From positions 6,758,001 through 6,822,000 of the forward strand of contig AP026538.1 of the NCBI GenBank assembly GCA_026075535.2: DNA of 64,000 nt, in the 5' to 3' direction. The stretch comes from Tricholoma matsutake (lineage: Eukaryota > Basidiomycota > Agaricomycetes > Agaricales > Tricholomataceae). The translations under genes were made by a program, and so were the position numbers. Under the pieces are notes generated by a model. It had not been told where the DNA came from. It searched no databases and worked only from the letters and a program-made list of their open reading frames with translations. Below are positions 54,301-64,000 of this stretch, in pieces; position 1 is the stretch's first letter; the number at the start of each line of letters is the position of its first letter.

Positions 54301-55213
54301 TATGCTCTCTCTTGTGCTGGTTCATGATTCGCTGATTTATCGGATTTAGAAGATTGATAGTATGGAGGCGAAGATGTTTTCGAGTCCCTTGCACAAGGAC
54401 CCCAGGTTACCGGAACTGTACACGCTGTATAAGAAGAAGAAGGAAAGCAGTGAACGGATACGAGGCTTAAAGAAGCGCATCCAGGCAACTCACGACGTTC
54501 TGCAGCTCGAAGAGCTGAAGTGCCGGAAACGTGTTCTTCGACGGCTAGCATTCACAACAGCCTCCGATATAGTGGACGTGAAAGGAAGGGTTGCTTGTGA
54601 GATCAGCTCAGGCGATGAGCTGCTGCTCACAGAGCTCATTTTTAACGGTGCATTCAATTCATTGTTGCCGGAGCAGTGCGCTGCTATCCTGAGCTGTTTT
54701 GTTTTTACCGAAAAGGCATGTGGTTCGCTTTCTGTCATCGGACCGACCAATTGACTGCGGCTGTTAGAGCGAGCAAGTGACCAAACTCAAGGAAGAACTC
54801 GCTGCTCCATTACGTGTGATGCAAGAGATTGCACGGCGGATTGCTAAGGTATCCAGGGAATCGAAGCTTGTCGTTAACGAAGACGAGTACGTATCTTCCT
54901 TTAAAGTTGAGCTCATGGATGCCGTGGTACAGTGGTGTCGGGGTGCATCCTTTTCTGAAATCTGCAAGGTTCGTAGACGAAGACCGCTGTCAATGGTCGG
55001 ATTCGGCTTGATGATGATCGTTTTTTGCAGCTCACCGACCAGTTTGAGGGTAGTCTCATCCGAGTTTTTCGTCGTCTCGGAGAGCTCCTTCGGCAGATGG
55101 CGCAGGCTGCCAAAGTCATTGGTAATACGGAGCTCAAAGAAAAGTTCGAGAAGGCTTCGGAGATGCTTGAACGACCCAATTCCGTCATTTTCTGCTCATC
55201 ATTATATCTGTAG
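51363..55213 (+). CDS. MTR4: MTR4, exosome-associated DExH-box RNA helicase
   Basis: ATP-dependent 3'-5' RNA helicase that feeds RNA to the nuclear exosome, also within TRAMP-type complexes. Ten exons: 51363-51863, 51924-52178, 52225-52338, 52388-52832, 52882-53583, 53634-53875, 53926-54297, 54350-54715, 54768-54968, 55031-55213; about 1126 residues, usual for the family. Phases agree at every junction. An acidic N-terminus with nuclear-signal-like KRK and KKPR comes first. Walker A in [15 protein letters not shown] (near 220), DEIH in [11 protein letters not shown] (near 312), FLSATIPN, then [10 protein letters not shown] (near 590), arch/KOW region, and the typical C-terminus ending SSLYL. 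The intron at 54716-54767 starts with GC (AAG|GCATGT). ATG 51363 chosen as the only in-frame one near the start. Confidence 0.96.
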
Positions 55214-55353
55214 GGTACACGGATGAGGCCCGGTCCCTGAGCTTCGTAACAATTGTAAAGGTCTTGTCCAAGATGCTTGGGGCTACTTAGGTTGAGTGAA
55301 GTAATAATCAACTACCGACCAAAGGCCTGACGACATACCATACGACAATATGT

Positions 55354-57202
55354 TTACTCTTTCATATGGGAGGGAATGGATAGGTATCGACCTGAAGATA
55401 ACCACCATACAATCAGACATGCTAGCCCCATGGTACCGCCTAGCATAACGTGAATCACAATGGGCAAATTTAACAAGTTTGTTCTCCCTCCGTCTTTCAC
55501 CACCTCCAGTACTTCCAACCGTCTTGCACTTTTCCAGGCGAAAGCCGCTGACAAACAGGAAGCCAGAATCACCGGCCAACTCGGGAGGGCTCTGCTCCAC
55601 GTCAGAACACCGAGCGCATTGTGTTTTGCAAAAAAAGACGAAATGAAATAGGCTGAATATGTGATGCGTAGGGAGAGATTGAGAATATTTGCGTAAACGA
55701 GCGAGACATCGCCCAGTTGCAGAGCATATAATGTGATGGTCGCTGAGATATATATGACTGAAAATCCTGCCATCCATCTGTCCGCAAAATCAGAGCTGGT
55801 TTGGGTTGTGAACAGGTGCAGTGACCTACCGACTGTGCTTGTTCAAATCGCGGGGAGTAGCAACACTGGAAAAAAAGGCTTCCAATACACCATTGAAAGC
55901 GAGGACTGGAATGTACCACACCCATGCAGACAGGACTTTCGGTGCGCTGGTTGAGAGGTATTGTGGAGGCAGTAAGATGGGCAGTGCAATCGGCATGTAC
56001 GCCGTTCCAAAGATGATTAGAACAACAGACATAGAACATTGCACAGAGAGAAGTGATATAAGGACAGTAGCGGCTTGGCGTAAATTTGCATCATCGGGAG
56101 CACCAGTCACTAATTTTGAAGGAGTGCTGGAAAGAACCTTTGAGAAATAGATGCGAGAAGTCTCTTCCACGGGTTGGAAGACAATTCGAGCGATAAGTGA
56201 GCCTAATTGGAGACATGGATGAGCATCACTATTAGGTAGGCAATGACTGGCGGCTAAAATAGACACCGACCATAGTTAACAGCAATGGCATATCCTCCTT
56301 GATCCTGCAAAGGACTGAACCAGGACAGAATTACTTTATCACCTTCAGTCAACAAAAGTTTAACCACAGATTGGTAGGTCATTGTCAATGCGAGTCGTAG
56401 CAATTCAGAATCGAAAGTATGCCACCCTCTGCAATCGAAGTCATCAGAATAGAAACAAGTTGACCTCATCTCACGTACTTGGTTCGAAAGGTCCTCGACT
56501 GCAAATATCCTGCCCCATAAAAGGTGAGGTAAGTGAGGAGAACTATGACTCCATATGTCAGTTGACCCCCGGCGAAGGCAAGAAGTGCCAATGCTCCTTG
56601 ACCCTCTCCTCTTCTCGTGTCATACACCAACATGAAGAACGTGATAAGAGCCTTCCCAGTGATACCAAGGCCCTCCGCTCTCACTCTGACTTTTGTTCGC
56701 AGCTCCGCCATTGCTCTATACACAGCTCAGTTTGAGATTTGGTCCCCTCCAGTATCGCGAGTGCACTCACATACAGGTTATGAAAAGGTTCGCTCATGAG
56801 CTCAGTCACCGCCGCGAGGGCATAGATTCCAATTGCAGCATTGAAGTAGCGTTGATCTCGAACATCGCTCCCAGCAGAGAATGCATACAAGTAAGATGTG
56901 GCAAGTGCTAGAGGGACGCCAAAAGATAGAGGGAGCATTGACAGATTGGAAGTTGAAGCTCCCGGTTTCTTGACACGAAGAAGGGTGTTCCGCACACCCT
57001 CACGACTTATGAAGAGGATAGTGCTGAGCATAAGCTCAAATTGAATCGCGACAATGCCATATGCAGTCGGTGACGCCAATCGAAACAAGGCTTGATTGAG
57101 TACAAAAGTAAAGAGGCGAGAGAAAAGCTGTAGAGCCACAAGAGATGAGGCAGACGAGAAGGAAGACTTGAAGAAGAGCAGGTCATCCGTGCTGGTGGAC
57201 AT
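55354..57202 (-). CDS. RFT1: RFT1-like ER membrane protein (dolichol-linked oligosaccharide assembly)
   Basis: Polytopic membrane protein needed for use of Man5GlcNAc2-PP-dolichol in N-glycosylation; whether it is the flippase itself is debated. Five exons: 56775-57202, 56479-56715, 56271-56428, 55830-56202, 55354-55777; about 539 residues, matching the family. Recognised by QLFSRLFTFVLNQALFRL near the N-terminus, IQFELMLSTILFISREGVRN, KVRVRAEGLGITGKA, EGDKVILSWF, GGYAIAVNYGSLIARIVFQP and NKHSRWMAGFS across the last junction. Many hydrophobic segments. The last intron is 55778-55829; an acceptor at 55796 would give a 34-bp intron and a poorer protein. Ends 140 bp from the MTR4 stop (tail to tail) and starts 168 bp from the next gene (head to head). 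Confidence 0.95.
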
Positions 57203-57370
57203 GGTCAAAAGTCACGCGCATCACAAAAGAGCGTGATGTGTTACGTACTGCACGTGTTAGTATATGATCACATGATCTCACGCGTGCTTGTTGATTGAAA
57301 TTCAAATTATTATTCTGCCACCATCATCCAGCTCTCTGATACTGTACAACAGGTACACGATTCGGGAAGG
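57203..57370. promoter_or_regulatory. shared RFT1 / Cep57-like promoter
   Basis: 168 bp between two divergent start codons, so both core promoters must fit here. Contains palindromic CACGTG (57251-57256) and 'tgatcacatgatca'-like sequence at about 57264-57277, plus an AT-rich run near 57300. Bidirectional use is inferred from spacing only. Confidence 0.5.
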
Positions 57371-60300
57371 ATGTCACGACGCTCTAAAGGCTCAGTTTTG
57401 GACATTAGCATTCGTGGGGACGAGCAGGAGCACAACCGAATTCGACTAGAAAATAACCTTCAACATACCGATCTCTCCCTTCGTTTATCGGCGAGTGAAG
57501 ATGAAGGTTACAACCAGAACCATAGCGTCGAATACCCACGACATAATGCAGCGCCTACCCATTTTTCAGACTTTGCTTCATTCGAACATCGGTCTAGGGA
57601 CCATTTTGATGACGAGACGCACAGCCAGATTCATCCATGGTCATATCGCACGGTAGATGATGAAGAAGGCATCAATCCATTTGGCGGGGAGACGTTGTCG
57701 ACTGCTGCTCACCACGCCAGCGCATTAACCTTGAGCGCAGGGTTGGGCGGAGGACGGGGAGCCAGGCGTGATATCAGCCTAAGTGGGGCAGAGTACGACC
57801 CGGACAGACCACTGCGCGAGATGATCGATGGTGTTGACAGTAGGATTAGTGCTTTCGACCTGGAACCGTCGAGGTCAAAATACCCAGTGAGTTTTAATAT
57901 TCCACTCGCTGCATTCACTAACTTAAATAATCAAGGCAGTCGGAAGTGTGACGTTTGACCCACTCGTCGTGGAGAGCACGGCCGAGCTAGATCGCGTTCT
58001 TCAGTCAGGTCATGTACCAGCATTTGTTTCACAACCCCCTCGTGTTCTTTCTCCTCTCCATTCTTCTAGTTCATCTTCCACTTCTGATTCCGAGACCACT
58101 CGCCCAAGAATAACAGATGCTCTGCGTCGTGTTTCTTTCTCTCCCAAACGGCCACGTAGTGCACAGTCCAACCAAGCTGACCGCTACCATCCTGTCTCTT
58201 CCCCACTCGCGAGACCGAATTCTCTTCCAAATCCAAATCCTAGTGTATCGTACAACATGCCTACGCCGAGGCCTGCGAAGAGGTCCAACCTGTTTCCATC
58301 CCACCCCTCGTCGTCTGCGGCTACAACACTGAACCCACAAGTCCGCCTTCAGCCCCCAACGCCGTCAACTGCGGGATCCAAGTTCAGCAAAATGGCCCGG
58401 AGGCTGGCGAAGGAGATTGAGGATGAACAAAATGCACATAATCATGCAGAAAGCTCTCGCCCTGCATCGGTGCCTGTTTCGGACAAGAATCCGTTCGATC
58501 TAGGGAAATCGACCGCAAGAAAGACGCCCTCTGGAACTCACCAGAGACTTCGAGGCAGGGTCCATTTGCCTGATGTGACAGGGTTAACGAGCGCAGTAGA
58601 GTCGCCAGCTAAGTTGGGACTGGAGTATAATCCTTACCATGGTGAAGGCGTCCCAAGAGATGTTGAAGGTGAATTTTACTAGATCCGCGTTAATACTGCT
58701 TTATTGATTAATTCCAAAGCGCACTTGCTTAAGACTCTAAACGCTGTTCAAAGGAAATTGCAGCACCTCGAGCAGGAGAATGGTATCTCTCGCCGTAGGG
58801 TGAGGGAGCTCGAGATGGAGCTTGAAGTGTGTAAACGAGACGTTGCCAGAGAGCGCACGAGAGTCTTTGACAGAGAGGAAACCATTGTGCAGCAGCGACG
58901 CGACGCAAGTTATATTGCTGCATCGAAAAGACATAAGGGCAAAGGTCGGGCCAAAGATGTGAGCATTGAGGGAGAGCTTCATGAGAGATATAGGGAAGCC
59001 GTCGAAGAGAAAAAAGGTTTGTCTTATCTTGTTAGAAGTACACCATGAAGCTCAACATCAAACTACTGCTATCCAGCCTTGGAGTCCCTCATCACATCTT
59101 TGCGCACCCACCTGGCTCGCCTAACCTCTGAACTATCCTCACACCAGGAGCTACTTGCGGAACTTCGCAGTCTCCGTGATTCGGACGCTCGCATGCTAAA
59201 ACAAAAGAGTGCAGATATCGAGAGGCTCAAGGAGGAAGTGGAGAGGTTGGCAGGTGAGGTGGAGGTGCTGAGAGGAGTCGTCGAGGAAGGGCTGAAAGAA
59301 AGAAGAGCTGTGAGAGATGTATCTGTTGTCCAGTCGGTTGCAGACGTTGCGATGTCTGAGGATTTGGAATTGGATCCGGACGAATATGAAGAGGATGCTT
59401 TTGCAGCTGACCAGAACGGGGTCCACGCTGTGAAAGAACAGGCCGAGCAGGATGAGATTGGTGATTACGAGATCGAAGACGACGAACCAGAACCTTTCGA
59501 TCCCCAGTCAATTCATAACTCATCACGCCCAGACAGGACGGTGAAGGGATCCAGCAATTTGGGTGTATCTACTAGAGGACATCTGATCACTTCTGAGGAG
59601 CTGGAACGCATCTCAGTAGAAGTTGAAGAGCGACGCCAAGTCCAAGAAATCCAGCCTCCTCCCATCCAGATTACCAGACAAGCCACGGTCCAGGACGCTG
59701 TTGATCAACAGGCTAGCCACAATACTGATCATCCGCGATCACCTCCCTCCAATGTTAACCCTTCATCTCTTTTTTCCCGCGGTGTCCACGATCCCCCTCA
59801 AGCTTCGACATCTCGCCTGCCAGAACCAGTTTCTAGCCAATCATCGGGCAGTAAGGCTCACCACCCAAAAGCGCCCAACACCCCCGAAACGCCATTTCCT
59901 CAAATTCGGGGAGCGCACTTGGAACGCTTATTCTTCTCCGCACCTGAACACAACGCAAGAACGTGCACTGTGTGTCATCGACGCCGTCGTCGTTCCGATA
60001 TTTCACCGTCATATGTTCCATCTCGTTTCAGGGGAGCGATGTCGGATAACAGCGATAATGAGACAGAAGAGACAGAGGACGATGAAGGATTTGTTGAGGG
60101 CTCCGAGGAACCTGAGCATCCGAGAGGTGGTATGAAAAAGTCGAATGGAAAGCAGCATGTGCATGTCACCTTCTCTCGGGAGCCAGGACCATGGAGGCAG
60201 CAGGCCCAAAGAGAAGGGTTGCCTCCTCAGACCGTCGTCGCTAGGGTAATCAGAGAGCTTGAAGATGATTTCACGCATTACAAGAGGTGGGTTCAATGAC

Positions 60301-60673
60301 CTTTTCAAATCACGTTTTCTTCATGCTGACTGGGCCACCATTGCAGTGTCTACGTCGAACTTGCAGATCAGTACAAAGATATGGACCCGGTCTCAGACGT
60401 ACCCAAGAGAAATATGCTTGCGCAACATCTTCATGAAGTGGTAGACATCTTGGAACAGAAGGTTTATGAATTTATGAAGAAATTTTGGTTTACCGTCCTG
60501 ACTATGTTTGTTCAACTTCCCAGGGTGACCAGATTGCCTCCCTATATGACTTGCTGAACTTCAAGGACAAATTAGTTTCTGAATCTATCGTCCCCAACAA
60601 TATACGCCCCCCTCATGCAGTAACTTCGGAAAGAACAAGTGGGTTGAGGCGATATCCTACAGCTTTTGCATAA
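57371..60673 (+). CDS. Cep57 microtubule-binding domain protein (Ppc89-like)
   Basis: Likely spindle-pole body component. Six exons: 57371-57886, 57936-58668, 58720-59016, 59077-60286, 60347-60461, 60524-60673; about 1006 residues, phases agree. The N-terminal third is disordered, Ser/Pro-rich and basic. Exons 3-4 code long coiled coils (NAVQRKLQHLEQENG, LKEEVERLAGEVEVLRGVVE). Then an acidic/Pro linker with a CTVCHRRRRR motif. The C-terminus (about 890-980) matches the Cep57 centrosome microtubule-binding domain: VIRELEDDFTHYK, VYVELADQYKDMDP, VVDILEQKGDQIASLYDLL. In fission yeast the corresponding protein Ppc89 is the spindle-pole scaffold; equivalence here is inferred from domain order. ATG 57371 is the first in frame. 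Confidence 0.88.
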
Positions 60674-60853
60674 TCTAAGGACAGCAGGTCAATGTTCCCG
60701 CTATAATAGACTTACGTCGCTTTTCTGGGTTAACTGTACTGTTCATTTCTTGAGAACTTGCATCTTGTAAATAGTTATCATCCATTCCCCCAATTTGTTG
60801 AATAATTGTGTGTCGAATAGTGAGAAGAATAATTATAAATAATATGGCAGCTT

Positions 60854-63212
<2,359 letters not shown>

Positions 63213-64000
63213 TTCTGCAAGGAATCCACTAAAGGCTATGAGGAGGAGGGTGGCTTACAGATTCTCGATGGATCCAGAAGCCTTTTATGTGTTCCCGATA
63301 TCACTGCCAGCCACTTCATGCTTCAGGGAGAACACGCATGGCGCCATTGTGACATGACGCCTTAATATCCTGAAGAATCAGCACATGTGAAGTTAACTGA
63401 ACTCGCCAAGGTTTAGATTCAACGCAAACAATTGATCAGGAGACATCGAAACCATGCGAAGGAACAGTCACGGCGAGTACATCAGGTTATAAATGGAAAC
63501 TCTTACTTTCAGCCAATTGCAAAGACCAATCCCAGGGCAGATAACACACGGGTGCTATCCAAAGGTACTCGGACTCAACAGTTGCTCGACAGTTCCCATT
63601 GCGTTGTAGTATGTGACCATGTGAACTCAAGAAATCACGTGAACGTACTCCAATCAGAGACTTACGGTCATGAGCCTTGAGGTGACAGTTCCTTGGAGAT
63701 GAAAAAACGCATCCGTTCGACCACTACGAGGACGTGGATGCAATTGGACAGCCGGAACAGCAGAGTTTCAGTTGCACTCATAAATGGACAAGTGACGGAA
63801 AGTGTTGGCACCTTGACTCCGGTCTCCAGCACCTCGTCGACATCATGACGAACAAGTCATAATTAAGCCTCCAAGTCCTAGTCTAAGGGGCATACGCGAG
63901 GGAAGCCTTTTCTTTGCCACAAGATCGCAAACTCGTAGACTCGACATGACCTAGATCCCTCACTCAGGCGTCCAGGCATGGGCCATGAAGGTTCAACCTG
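63213..64000. other. chitinase upstream region, no gene seen
   Basis: No convincing coding frame. The largest frame (63432-63680, 82 residues) has no motif or codon pattern of a gene. It should hold the chitinase promoter; I see no clear TATA box. Confidence 0.5.

Noticed and set aside
55778..55829. 34-bp intron (55796-55829) in RFT1
   Set aside because: Too short for this genome and adds non-conserved residues; the acceptor at 55778 gives a 52-bp intron and the expected SRWM junction.

Overview
The window comes from a filamentous fungus, very probably a basidiomycete (Agaricomycetes-like). The evidence is the style of the host genes: dense 46-68 bp introns, an MTR4 helicase, RFT1, a Cep57-domain protein and a GH18 chitinase with a C-terminal CBM5. 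The transposon content agrees (chromodomain Ty3/gypsy, Ty1/copia, RNase H-bearing LINEs, hAT). The species cannot be named from the sequence alone.

Layout. About 1-51,100 is a transposon island in which I see no host gene. In order: the 3' part of a Ty3/gypsy element (gypsy A, 1-4388); remains of short-LTR elements with Thr/Pro-rich ORFs (4389-7090); a Ty1/copia element (7091-18839, duplication CATCC) that holds a complete nested gypsy (gypsy B, 7520-13565, duplication TAACC); LTR, leader and gag of a short-LTR gypsy lineage (called F here); a LINE 3' half (about 20196-23425); a copia remnant; a short-LTR element with a target duplication (24056-27733); a third relative (28492 to about 31250) that carries a copia solo LTR; a decayed and rearranged F element (31264 to about 38400) interrupted by a gypsy A solo LTR and a 728-bp hAT element; a complete-boundary gypsy (gypsy E, 38801-46551, duplication GTGTC); an unassigned repetitive stretch; and a LINE 5' half (about 48130-51116). 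From 51,117 on lies single-copy DNA with four intact-looking intron-rich genes: MTR4 (+), RFT1 (-), a Cep57/Ppc89-like gene (+) and a chitinase (-), arranged convergent, divergent, convergent.

How it fits together. Insertion order can be read from target-site duplications (gypsy B into copia into a short-LTR element; gypsy A solo LTR and hAT into element F). The 18 in-frame stops I could place in gypsy A, B, E, the copia and the LINE are all TGA where arginine is expected or plausible, which points to CGA-to-TGA decay at CpG. The most unusual items are a spliced antisense ORF with a perfect Zn2Cys6 cluster between pol and the 3' LTR of gypsy E; a family of about 3.7-kb short-LTR elements with a Gly/Glu/Lys-repeat plus 'STQT'-repeat protein; an internal inversion in element F; and a 36-bp in-frame insertion in the gypsy E reverse transcriptase that copies the element's own LTR/internal junction. 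The host genes cover exosome-linked RNA unwinding, ER glycolipid assembly, spindle-pole/microtubule attachment and cell-wall chitin turnover; they share no evident pathway.
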